NCBI GenBank assembly: GCA_040754315.1
Contig: JBFMCS010000043.1
Coordinates: 16,212 to 80,211 of the forward strand
Direction of reading: 5' to 3'
DNA from: Bacillota bacterium
Lineage (GTDB): Bacteria > Bacillota > Sulfobacillia > DUSP01 > JBFMCS01
Length of the DNA stretch: 64,000 bases
Shown: piece by piece, positions 1 to 8,061 of the stretch
How the letters are laid out: every line of letters starts with the position of its first letter
Position numbering within the stretch: position 1 is the first letter of the stretch
Made by a program: the position numbers and the translations under genes
The notes under the pieces: generated by a model
Told to the model about the DNA's origin: nothing
What the model saw: only the letters and a program-made list of their open reading frames with translations
Databases searched by the model: none

Positions 1-1940
1 AGAAAGGTTACACGGTAGCCACCATCCACGGCGGCATGGATGTGGATGCGAGAAAAGAGGCCCAGCGCCGGTTCCGGACCCGGGCCAAAATCATGGTGGC
101 GACCGATGCCGCGGGAGAGGGCATCAACCTCCAGTTTTGCCGCTACCTCATCAACTGGGATATCCCGTGGAACCCTAACAGGCTGGAACAGCGGATGGGG
201 CGTATCCATCGCTATGGCCAGGACAATGACGTCTGGGTTTACAATTTGGTCGCCCAAAACACTCGCGAAGGGTCGGTTATCCAGAAGGTTCTGTCAAAGC
301 TTGACGTTATGCGCGACCAAATGGGGTCCGACCGTGTCTACGACGTGATTGATGAGTGGCTGGAAGCCATTCCGCTTATCAGGCTGATTGAAGAAGCCAT
401 CGACGCCGAGGATGAATCGGCGGCCGCAAAAGACACCGACGCGGCGCTGGCGGTGGCCTCCAGGGAAAGAGCGGAAAGACTCATCGCGCTCCAGAAGAAA
501 ACCTCGCTGGCTTCACGTCTTGATCTGCGCGCGGCCCGCGAACTCCGTGACGCCTCCGACGAGCGCCGGCTGCAACCGATGTTTATTCAGCGCTTCTTCG
601 AGCGGACATGGGCGGCTTGCGGGGGGAGCCTACGGCGGGATGATCAATCTCTGGTCTGGCACATCGGCGCCACTCCGACAATGCTTCTTGAGGTTGCCCG
701 GGAGCGCCGGCAGCCAATTTCAGAGCGGTACGAAACACCTTTTGTGTTCGATAAACAACTGGTCAGCGTTGCCAGCAAGGTGAGCGTTCCTGAGCGCACG
801 AAGCTCTTGGGTCCCGGCCATCCGCTTTTCGACATTCTGATCGAGTGGGCGATTCGCGAAGCACGGCAGGCCTTCGCCAGGGGGACGATCCTCTTTGACC
901 CGAACATCGGCAAGCCGCAACAGCTCTGGCTGGTCCGTTCGACCATTGAGGACGGACGCCGGCGATGGCGGCAGGATCGCCGCAAACCGCCGGCCCACGA
1001 ACGGCTGGCCGTCATAGTCCGGGACCATATGGGTCTTCGAACGACATCGCCCTCATATCTACTTAACTGCGTTGCTCCGGAGATCGCTATGCCGGTTCCC
1101 GAACTGCCCGCCGGTCAGGCAGGGGTGGCCCCGGGAGCAGGTGAGGAGATTCAGGCCTGGGCTTACGAACAGATCACCGAAAAGCAACTCGCCGAGGTTA
1201 AGACCATCCGGACAGAAGAATGCGACTTGCGCCGACAATACCTGAACACGGCTTTTACCGACCTTATTCTTGAACTGCAGGAGAAGTTGAACGACCTGCA
1301 ACAGGCGCAGCTGTTCGGCGAAAACAATGCCCAGGAATGTGAGCGGTTGCGCCAAAGAGCCGAAGAACTTAAAAACCGCAAGACGGAGCGTTTGAAAGAA
1401 CTGGACCTGATGATGAGACTGACCGCCAACCTGCCGGAACTCCTGACAGAGGCCGTAGTGGCCCCTGTCCCAGCGGCCACGCTGGAAAGCGAGGATGGTG
1501 AACCTGCCAGGGGCCTACCGATGCGCCGTGACGACGAAGTTGAAGCCATCGCCACGGCGGTGGCCATGCGGTTTGAGCGCTCGCGCGGGTGGACCCCGAC
1601 CGATGTCAGCCGGGACGGAGAGCATTACGACATCCGCTCGGACGGGCCTAACGGCGAAAAGCGCTTCATTGAGGTGAAAGGCCGGGCCCGGTCCGGCCCT
1701 ATCATGCTGACCGGCCCCGAGGTGGACAAGCTGCGGCAGCTTGGGATGAGGGCGTGGCTCTACATCGTGACCTTCTGCAAGGGCGAGCGGCCGCGCTTGC
1801 ACCTCATCCAGGACCCACTTGCCAAGATCAGGCCGGAGGTGCTGTATCGGCAGATTCAGTATCTTGTTAAAGAAAATGACTGGGTGCAACAGGGACAGGA
1901 AGTTGAGACGATGATCAGGATAGAGGAGCGAGGCAAATGA
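1..1940 (+). CDS. SNF2/DEAD-type helicase with DUF3883 C-terminus, 5' partial
   Basis: The gene runs in from outside the window; the frame is already open at base 3, ahead of the first internal ATG at 36. The visible part is the second RecA lobe of a superfamily 2 helicase. It has a GYTVATIHGGM strand, motif V (ATDAAGEGINLQ) and motif VI (QRMGRIHRYGQ). A long coiled linker rich in Glu, Arg and Leu follows, then a C-terminal DUF3883 fold with the nuclease-like segment KRFIEVKGRA and the strand RAWLYIVTFC. Helicases of this shape occur in DISARM (DrmD-like) and BREX-like phage-defence clusters. The stop overlaps the next ATG, so translation is probably coupled. The ATP-binding lobe cannot be seen. 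A degenerate second copy of this C-terminus lies at 5586-6112. Confidence 0.85.
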   Translation, partial: KGYTVATIHGGMDVDARKEAQRRFRTRAKIMVATDAAGEGINLQFCRYLINWDIPWNPNRLEQRMGRIHRYGQDNDVWVYNLVAQNTREGSVIQKVLSKLDVMRDQMGSDRVYDVIDEWLEAIPLIRLIEEAIDAEDESAAAKDTDAALAVASRERAERLIALQKKTSLASRLDLRAARELRDASDERRLQPMFIQRFFERTWAACGGSLRRDDQSLVWHIGATPTMLLEVARERRQPISERYETPFVFDKQLVSVASKVSVPERTKLLGPGHPLFDILIEWAIREARQAFARGTILFDPNIGKPQQLWLVRSTIEDGRRRWRQDRRKPPAHERLAVIVRDHMGLRTTSPSYLLNCVAPEIAMPVPELPAGQAGVAPGAGEEIQAWAYEQITEKQLAEVKTIRTEECDLRRQYLNTAFTDLILELQEKLNDLQQAQLFGENNAQECERLRQRAEELKNRKTERLKELDLMMRLTANLPELLTEAVVAPVPAATLESEDGEPARGLPMRRDDEVEAIATAVAMRFERSRGWTPTDVSRDGEHYDIRSDGPNGEKRFIEVKGRARSGPIMLTGPEVDKLRQLGMRAWLYIVTFCKGERPRLHLIQDPLAKIRPEVLYRQIQYLVKENDWVQQGQEVETMIRIEERGK

Positions 1941-2053
1941 ACCACGGAACAGGATTCAGGTGGGATGATGGTCTGGCGGGGTCGGCCAGGCGCATCGCCG
2001 AGAAGCGCGGTTTGGCAAGCGCGCCCTTGATTTTACCGGAGGGTTTGATATGA
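1937..2053 (+). CDS. small coupled ORF (38 aa), possible remnant
   Basis: The ATG overlaps the helicase stop (ATGA at 1937) and the TGA overlaps the SIR2 start (ATGA at 2050), so the frame fills the gap with translational coupling at both ends. The product begins MNHGTGFRWDDGLAG and is basic in the middle. I do not recognise it. It may be the surviving N-terminus of a gene that once followed the helicase and was cut by insertion of the SIR2-HerA unit, or a short coupling peptide. The double overlap is the only argument that it is translated. Confidence 0.35.
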   Translation: MNHGTGFRWDDGLAGSARRIAEKRGLASAPLILPEGLI

Positions 2054-3267
2054 CTTACGTTCAGGACCCCTACAAGCAAGTGGGATATCTCCAGCAGTGT
2101 TTGTCGAGCGACAAGAAGCCGATCGGTTTCTTCCTCGGTGCTGGTTGCCCAATGGCTATCAGGCCTGAAGGTGACAATGGTCCACCGCTGATTCCTGACA
2201 TTGATGGACTCACCAAGGCTGTCCGCGACGTGCTCACCAAATGTAACGAGTGCGGCCCGCTTCTGAGGATCATTGATGACCATTTCAGTATGGACGGCCG
2301 CAGCGACGTGAATGTGGAACAAATGCTAAGTCACATCCGTGCCCTTCGCGTAGTTGCCGGAAATGACACGGTGCGAGGTCTCTCTGCGGCGAACCTGGAC
2401 CGACTCGACGAAAAGATTTGTCAGACAATCCATGAGCTGGTCGACAAATCTCTGCCAAGCAAGGAGACTCCGTACCATCGGGTTGCGTCATGGGTGGGGG
2501 CTGTTACGCGGATAAACCCGGTTGAGATATTCACGACAAACTACGACTTGCTGATGGAGGAAGCGTTTGAGGAACATAGAGTTCCGTATTTCGATGGGTT
2601 TGCCGGCGTTCGGAAGCCGTTCTTCGACATTCGCGCGATGGAAGAGGACAGTCTTCCGGCCCGCTGGGCACGCTTATGGAAGCTTCACGGCTCGATCAAC
2701 TGGTATCAGATACCCACTGAAGGCGTGCTTCGCGGTGCAAGCAATGAGCAAGGCCTCAAGCGTGTGATTCATCCCTCACACCTAAAGTACGAAGAAAGCC
2801 GTCGCATGCCCTATCTTGCCATGATTGACAGGCTCAGGGCATTTCTAAAACAGCCCGGCGCTACGCTCGTCATCTGCGGTCATTCCTTTCGTGACGAGCA
2901 CATCAACGAAGTAATTGTGCAAGGACTCCAGGGTACTCAGACCGCAATCGCATTTGCACTGCTCTTCGATCAGTTGGCGAAATATCCTGATGCAGTTAAG
3001 TTGGCTCGTGAACGACCAAATCTCAGCCTTTTGGCACGGGATGGGGCTATCATCAGTGGGAACCAAGCTAAGTGGCCTGAAAAGGACGCCGAATCCGTGT
3101 CGGAGAATGCTGGACGATGGGTAATGTGGATACCCGTTGAGCCTGCCAATAAAGAGGGGAATAGGACGGCCGAGTTTCAACTGGGGGATTTTGCCGTGTT
3201 GGGCGAATTCCTTCACGAACTGGCCGGCATAGCCCGCCAATATGCAGAGGTACAAAATGCCAAATAG
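2050..3267 (+). CDS. SIR2-like NAD-binding defence protein
   Basis: A 405-residue SIR2-family protein. Rossmann-type NAD contacts are visible as FFLGAGCP (about 27-34), TTNYD (162-166) and KLHGSINW (211-218). A late CGHSFRDEHINE strand is typical of the SIR2_2 branch. Family knowledge: SIR2 proteins in defence islands are usually NAD-degrading effectors that cause growth arrest on infection, and many pair with a HerA ATPase. Here the next gene is a HerA and overlaps by about 11 bases, matching the two-gene SIR2-HerA (Nezha) system. Unlike regulatory sirtuins it lacks a four-cysteine zinc module. The role as effector is inferred from the pairing and not shown by sequence alone. Confidence 0.85.
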   Translation: MTYVQDPYKQVGYLQQCLSSDKKPIGFFLGAGCPMAIRPEGDNGPPLIPDIDGLTKAVRDVLTKCNECGPLLRIIDDHFSMDGRSDVNVEQMLSHIRALRVVAGNDTVRGLSAANLDRLDEKICQTIHELVDKSLPSKETPYHRVASWVGAVTRINPVEIFTTNYDLLMEEAFEEHRVPYFDGFAGVRKPFFDIRAMEEDSLPARWARLWKLHGSINWYQIPTEGVLRGASNEQGLKRVIHPSHLKYEESRRMPYLAMIDRLRAFLKQPGATLVICGHSFRDEHINEVIVQGLQGTQTAIAFALLFDQLAKYPDAVKLARERPNLSLLARDGAIISGNQAKWPEKDAESVSENAGRWVMWIPVEPANKEGNRTAEFQLGDFAVLGEFLHELAGIARQYAEVQNAK

Positions 3268-5128
3268 CCCGTCATACCTTGGCTCGGTTCAGGACGTTCA
3301 GGGCGCGACCATTAGCGTGGCGCTTGACAAAGACACCGTATCCGGTCTGGCGTTCATCGACGGCCGCGGCTATCGAATTGGACAGATCGGCAGTTTTGTG
3401 CGCATTCCGATCGGTCTGGTCGATCTCTTTGGAATCGTATCTCAAGTTGGGGCAGGGGCCGTTCCTGCGGCCCTTGCCGCAGTGGAGCCATACGGGCATC
3501 GCTGGATGAAAGTCCAACTCATCGGTGAAGGCCGACGCAGCGGAAAGTTTACGCGGGGGATATCGCAGTATCCAACTATCGGCGACGAAGTGCATCTCGT
3601 AACAGAACATGATCTGACCCGCATTTACGGCATGCCGGATGCGCCTAATTGTGTCAGGGTTGGCAGCCTGGCCAGCGCTGAATCTATTCCTGCTCTGATT
3701 GATATTGACCGGCTTGTGACCCGTCACTGTGCCGTCGTCGGGACGACCGGTGCGGGTAAGTCCACGACTGTAGCTAACCTACTGGTATCCTTCTCAGATC
3801 CGAACCGCTATCCCTCCGCGCGCATCATCATCTTGGACATCCACGGTGAGTACTACACAGCGCTTACTGACCGGGCAACCGTGTTCCGAGTAAACCCCGA
3901 TGAAAAGCGAGGCGAGAAACCACTGCTCATCCCATATTGGGCACTGAGCTTCGACGAGCTTCTACGTGTTACGCCGTTTCGTGATGTAGGCGACGCTGAC
4001 CGTGCGGCGCTTGTGGAAAAGGTCAGGCAATTGAAACTCGCGTCCCTGCGGGTGGCTGCGCGCAACGGTGTGACAGCCGATACGATCACGGTGGATACCC
4101 CGATCCCCTTTAGCATTCACCGGCTGTGGTACGAACTCCATCGCCACGTTTGCTCCACCCATACGGTTGGTCCCGGCTCCAATCAAAGTGAACAGGCGGA
4201 GGCTATCGAGCAAGATGCAAACGGACAGCTTCTGCTGGGCGACATCATGGGCGTGACTCCGCCCAGATATCGGCCGATCACGTCTAGTGGACCAAACCGC
4301 GTCTATCTGAGTGGTGCGCAACTCAATATTCGGCGGCAGATACTAGCCCTCGAGTCCCTTCTTCGCGACACCCGCTATGACTTCCTTTTTCGGCCTGGCC
4401 CGTGGTGTCCCAAGCCAGATCATCAGAATCTTGACGCGCAACCCGATCAAGATCTCGACAGCATGTTGAAGTCGTGGGTTGGCGGGGAGAAGCCGATTAC
4501 CATTCTCGACCTTTCAGGCGTGCCGGTATCCATTCTTAAGGACCTAATCGGTGTGCTGATCCGGCTTTTGTTCGACGCGCTTTTCTGGGCGCGGTATCGG
4601 CCAGAAGGCGGGCGATCCAGGCCCCTGCTTTTCGTTCTTGAAGAAGCGCACGCCTACCTGAGTTCTGGCAACGTGAGCCCGGCGTCCATCGCGGCCCGTA
4701 GAATCGTGAAGGAAGGCCGAAAATATGGCGTGGGCGCAATGATCGTAAGCCAGAGGCCAGCGGAGATTGACTCAACCATCCTCTCGCAATGCGGCACTAT
4801 GTTTGCCATGCGTCTGGCGAATGCTACGGATCGTGCTCATGTGACCGGCACAGTAAGTGACAACCTGGAAGGCCTCTTCAGCATGCTGCCCACCTTACGC
4901 ACCGGCGAAGCGATCATTGTTGGCGAATCGGTTCAACTGCCTTTACGAGCTATGATTGAAGCCCCGGCCAAGAACCGACGGCCCGACAGTCACGATCCGC
5001 TTGTCTACGATCCTGAGTCGAGAGGCGGCTGGAACCGCCAGAAGCAAGCGGAGGATTATGCTACAGTCGTGGAACTTTGGAGAAGCGAGAACGCAAAAGA
5101 CACCTGCACTTCAGGAGGTGCTACATGA
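3257..5128 (+). CDS. herA: HerA-type hexameric ATPase (DUF87)
   Basis: A HerA/FtsK-superfamily ATPase of 623 residues. The N-terminal HAS-barrel (about 1-120) has the typical GQIGSFVRIP stretch. Walker A is GTTGAGKST (about 162-170), and Walker B is LLFVLEEAHAYL (about 456-467). A MIVSQRPAEID sensor segment follows. HerA assembles as hexamers or dodecamers, either as a DNA translocase or as the scaffold that holds SIR2. The ATG at 3257 is preferred over the in-frame ATG at 3242 because an AGAGGT Shine-Dalgarno lies 6 bases upstream of it. It overlaps the end of the SIR2 gene and its own stop overlaps the KTSC start, so the three genes are one translational unit. No NurA nuclease is adjacent, which argues against a general repair role. 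Confidence 0.88.
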   Translation: MPNSPSYLGSVQDVQGATISVALDKDTVSGLAFIDGRGYRIGQIGSFVRIPIGLVDLFGIVSQVGAGAVPAALAAVEPYGHRWMKVQLIGEGRRSGKFTRGISQYPTIGDEVHLVTEHDLTRIYGMPDAPNCVRVGSLASAESIPALIDIDRLVTRHCAVVGTTGAGKSTTVANLLVSFSDPNRYPSARIIILDIHGEYYTALTDRATVFRVNPDEKRGEKPLLIPYWALSFDELLRVTPFRDVGDADRAALVEKVRQLKLASLRVAARNGVTADTITVDTPIPFSIHRLWYELHRHVCSTHTVGPGSNQSEQAEAIEQDANGQLLLGDIMGVTPPRYRPITSSGPNRVYLSGAQLNIRRQILALESLLRDTRYDFLFRPGPWCPKPDHQNLDAQPDQDLDSMLKSWVGGEKPITILDLSGVPVSILKDLIGVLIRLLFDALFWARYRPEGGRSRPLLFVLEEAHAYLSSGNVSPASIAARRIVKEGRKYGVGAMIVSQRPAEIDSTILSQCGTMFAMRLANATDRAHVTGTVSDNLEGLFSMLPTLRTGEAIIVGESVQLPLRAMIEAPAKNRRPDSHDPLVYDPESRGGWNRQKQAEDYATVVELWRSENAKDTCTSGGAT

Positions 5129-5334
5129 ACAGAACGCCGGTAACCTCATCCAGCGTCGCGTCGATTGGCTACGACTCCAATACGATGACTCTCGAAGTCG
5201 AATTCACAAGCGGGTCAATCTACCAATACTACGACGTGCCGGAGAACGTGTACCAGGAATTCATGCGTGCCAGTTCCAAGGGCCAGTTTCTGCATGCGAA
5301 CATCAGGCATAACTACCGGTACACGAAGCTATAA
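5125..5334 (+). CDS. KTSC-domain small protein
   Basis: A 69-residue protein that is almost entirely one KTSC domain. The opening VTSSSVASIGYD, the strand GSIYQYYDVPENVYQEF and the closing SSKGQFLHANIRHNYRY are the family signatures. KTSC proteins are small nucleic-acid-associated folds of uncertain function, often next to ATPases or nucleases. The start overlaps the HerA stop (ATGA) and has a strong AGGAGG 7 bases upstream, so it is coupled to HerA. Here it looks like a third, optional component of the SIR2-HerA unit; that is inference. The gene is too short to be an active enzyme by itself. Confidence 0.8.
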   Translation: MNRTPVTSSSVASIGYDSNTMTLEVEFTSGSIYQYYDVPENVYQEFMRASSKGQFLHANIRHNYRYTKL

Positions 5335-5386
5335 ACATAACAAACGGTGGAGCTGGAGTTAGTCGCACGGGGGGAACCGAAGTCCG

Positions 5387-5585
5387 ATGATGATCAATCT
5401 GCCCCACCTGATCGAGGTCGCGCTTCCCATCCGGGAGATCTCGGCGGAGAGCGTGCGGGACAAGTCGCTGCGGCACGGGCATATCTCGACGCTGCATCTT
5501 TGGTGGGCGCGACGGTCGCTGGTGGCAGCGTAGGCGGTGGTCTTCACCTCGCTCGTGCCCGATTCGGATGACCCGCGCTACCCTG
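5387..5585 (+). pseudogene. DUF1156 methyltransferase N-terminal remnant
   Basis: Starting at ATG 5387 the frame reads [20 protein letters not shown] and [12 protein letters not shown], nearly identical to residues 12-48 of the intact DUF1156 gene at 8054. An in-frame TAG interrupts it just after SLVAA, and the homology stops after DSDDPRYPAA. DNA identity to 8091-8212 is high over about 120 bases, so the duplication is fairly recent or was maintained by gene conversion. The methyltransferase core is missing. Confidence 0.85.
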
Positions 5586-6112
5586 CGGCTCCTTCCGCGA
5601 GGCCGTGGAAGGGCTGAAGGAGTTGGAACTGATGATGAAGCTGACCGCCAACCCCCCCGATCCACTGACGGAGGCCGTGATCATTTTCGTGCCTGTGACG
5701 ACCATTGAGAGCAAGGCACAAGCGCCCTCGCCTGCCTGGTGCGACGCGGCGTGCGGCCTGTCTGCGTACGGGGACGCACAGGCAGGCGCATAGCAGCAAG
5801 GGCGTTAGATGTGCCGCGACGACGAGATGGAACCCGCGTGGTGATGCGGTACGAGCGCAGCTGCAGTTGGACGCCATCGTGTTGGCCAGTTCCGAGGTGG
5901 ACAAGCTCCGCCAGCTCGGCGAGCGGGCGTGGCTCTACGTCGTCACCTTCTGCATGAGTGGTGGGGTAGGCTTCCAGCCTGCCAAACCAGAAGCAGACAA
6001 GATGTTTGCCTGCCAACTTCATATTCTCCAGGCTCAACCCGGAGGTGCTGTATCGGCAGTGTAGATCCAGTACCTCGTCGAAGAGGACGACTAGGCGCAG
6101 CGGGGGGAGAAC
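5586..6112 (+). pseudogene. DUF3883 helicase C-terminal remnant
   Basis: This continues directly from the methyltransferase remnant. Pieces in changing frames match the end of the helicase at 1-1940: LKELELMMKLTANPPDP (near 5610), a MRYERSCSWTP piece (near 5840), EVDKLRQLGERAWLYVVTFC (near 5896-5955) and LNPEVLYRQ followed by a stop and IQYLVEEDD (near 6037-6095). Frameshifts, stops and a roughly 100-base unrelated stretch show that it is dead. The order, methyltransferase start then helicase end, implies a large internal deletion in a former second copy of the system. Confidence 0.85.
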
Positions 6113-6135
6113 GTAACAGTAGGAGGGAAGCTCTG

Positions 6136-8061
6136 ATGAAGATCAAATCCGTTCGCATCCGGAACTTCCGCTCTATAAAAGAGCAGACCGTGGAGCTTGA
6201 CGACTACACATGCTTCGTTGGACCCAATGGGTCCGGAAAGTCTAACGTACTTCATGCTCTTAATGTCTTCTTTGGAGAATCCGAAATACCCGGCCTCGAC
6301 ACGCGTGCACTTGGAGAAGAAGATTTCCATAGCAGAAACACAGGCGAGCCTGTCGAGATAACCATCATGTTTTCTGACCTCTTGCCGGAAGCCAAAGATC
6401 GACTCGCGCATTATGTTCGCCACGACGAACTGGTAGTGTCAGTGGAGGCGCGACTTGACGCGACCACCGGCAAGGCCGAAGTCAAACAGTATGGACGCCG
6501 GATGGTAATCAAGGACTTTGCGCCGTTCTTTGAAGCTGAAAAGGAAGGAAAGAAAGTCGCAGAGCTAAAAGAGATATACAACAGTGTGCGGGAGACATAC
6601 ACTGATCTGCCGGCTCCGGGCACCAAGGATGCCATGATCCAAGCTCTTCGCTCTTATGAGGAGGAACACCCGGAGAAATGTGAGGAGCTTCCGAGCGGTG
6701 ATCAGTTCTATGGAGTGGCGAAAGGAAAAAACCTTCTCGAGCAATATATTCAGTGGGTGTACGTACCAGCAGTCAAAGACGCATCAAGCGAACAGGCTGA
6801 AGCCAAGGCAACTGCTCTTGGGAGACTTTTGGCACGTACTGTTCGCTCCAAGGTCAACTTCAAGGACTCAATCGATGCTATTCGCAAAGAAATGCAGGAG
6901 AAGTACGGAAAGCTTCTCGCCGATAGCCAGGAACAGTTGGCGGAAATATCTCAAGCACTGAGAGATCGTCTCATGGAGTGGGCCCACCAGGATGCGACGC
7001 TTCGGTTGAAATGGCACCAGGATCCTGAAAAGGCGGTGCGCGTGGATGAGCCGTTCGCGCAGGCGATCCTTGGTGAGGCGGGCTTCGAAGGGGAGCTCAC
7101 GCGTTTCGGTCATGGCCTTCAACGTTCCTTTCTCCTGGCGCTATTGCAGGAGCTTTCTGGTAGCGACGGTGATGTGGGGCCACGCCTGATTCTTGCGTGT
7201 GAGGAGCCGGAACTGTACCAACATCCTCCACAGGCACGGCACCTATACAACGTGCTGCTAAGGCTGAGCGAACAGAACTCTCAGGTACTTGTTGCCACCC
7301 ACAGCCCGTATTTCGTATCCGGTGAAGGATTCGAGAGCGTGAGGATGGTTCGTAAGTCTAACGGGGCTTCGTCGATCACAAGGACTACGCATGAAGAAGT
7401 GTCAAGGCGAATCGCGGAGGCTCGAGGGGAAACACCGATTAAGGCCAGTGGTCAGTTGGCTAAGATTCATCAGGCCCTTCAGCCGGAACTTAGCGAGATG
7501 TTCTTCGCTTCCAGAATTGTGTTCGTGGAGGGGCTTGAGGACGTCGCCTATCTGACAACATACCTACACCTTCTGGGTTTGTGGGACGAGTACAGGAGGC
7601 TCGGCTGCCATCTGATTCCTACCGATGGGAAGAGCCAAATACTTCAACCCTTGGCGGTTGCAAGATGTCTCCGGATACCGGCCTTTGTCGTCTTTGATTC
7701 AGACGGAGATAAGCCAGATAAGGGCGGCAGCAAAGAGAAGCACCGGAAGGACAACACCGCAATTCTCCACTTATGTAAGGTTGCCAATCCGGAACCATTT
7801 CCACCTGACACATTCTGGGGGGAGACCGTGGTCATGTGGCCCTCTGACATGGGGCAAGTGGTTGAGCAGGAGATTGGCAAAGAGGACTGGAATCAATATC
7901 AATCTGAGGCCGACACGAAGTACGGACACGCTGGGAATTTGCGGAAGAACATGCTTCACATTGCATCGAGCCTCCACGTGGCATGGGAAGCTGGGAAGGA
8001 ATCTCCGTCTCTCCAGAAGCTGTGCAAAAAAATCATGGAGTTTGCAAAGTACAATGGATAA
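6136..8061 (+). CDS. OLD-family ATPase with TOPRIM nuclease domain
   Basis: A 641-residue protein of the OLD (overcoming lysogenization defect) type. An SMC-like ATPase head comes first: Walker A GPNGSGKSN (29-37), a signature-like segment ELTRFGHGLQRS, Walker B LILACEEPELYQHP (about 350-363) and the switch VATHSPYFV (about 386). A TOPRIM domain follows, with IVFVEGLEDVAYL (about 461) and VFDSDGDKP (about 518), the acidic residues that bind metal in OLD nucleases. Such proteins act in phage defence alone (class 1) or with a UvrD-like helicase (class 2, Gabija). No Gabija helicase is adjacent. The start at 6136 follows an AGGAGGG site 9 bases upstream; the longer open frame upstream runs through pseudogene DNA. 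The 3' end overlaps the methyltransferase start by 8 bases. Confidence 0.88.
   Translation: MKIKSVRIRNFRSIKEQTVELDDYTCFVGPNGSGKSNVLHALNVFFGESEIPGLDTRALGEEDFHSRNTGEPVEITIMFSDLLPEAKDRLAHYVRHDELVVSVEARLDATTGKAEVKQYGRRMVIKDFAPFFEAEKEGKKVAELKEIYNSVRETYTDLPAPGTKDAMIQALRSYEEEHPEKCEELPSGDQFYGVAKGKNLLEQYIQWVYVPAVKDASSEQAEAKATALGRLLARTVRSKVNFKDSIDAIRKEMQEKYGKLLADSQEQLAEISQALRDRLMEWAHQDATLRLKWHQDPEKAVRVDEPFAQAILGEAGFEGELTRFGHGLQRSFLLALLQELSGSDGDVGPRLILACEEPELYQHPPQARHLYNVLLRLSEQNSQVLVATHSPYFVSGEGFESVRMVRKSNGASSITRTTHEEVSRRIAEARGETPIKASGQLAKIHQALQPELSEMFFASRIVFVEGLEDVAYLTTYLHLLGLWDEYRRLGCHLIPTDGKSQILQPLAVARCLRIPAFVVFDSDGDKPDKGGSKEKHRKDNTAILHLCKVANPEPFPPDTFWGETVVMWPSDMGQVVEQEIGKEDWNQYQSEADTKYGHAGNLRKNMLHIASSLHVAWEAGKESPSLQKLCKKIMEFAKYNG

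Noticed and set aside
5929..6135. Long N-terminal extension of the OLD gene
   Set aside because: The extension runs through helicase pseudogene DNA; the family start and Shine-Dalgarno are at 6136.
7625..8053. Long N-terminal extension of the DUF1156 gene
   Set aside because: It lies inside the OLD coding sequence in another frame; the duplicated remnant shows the true start region.
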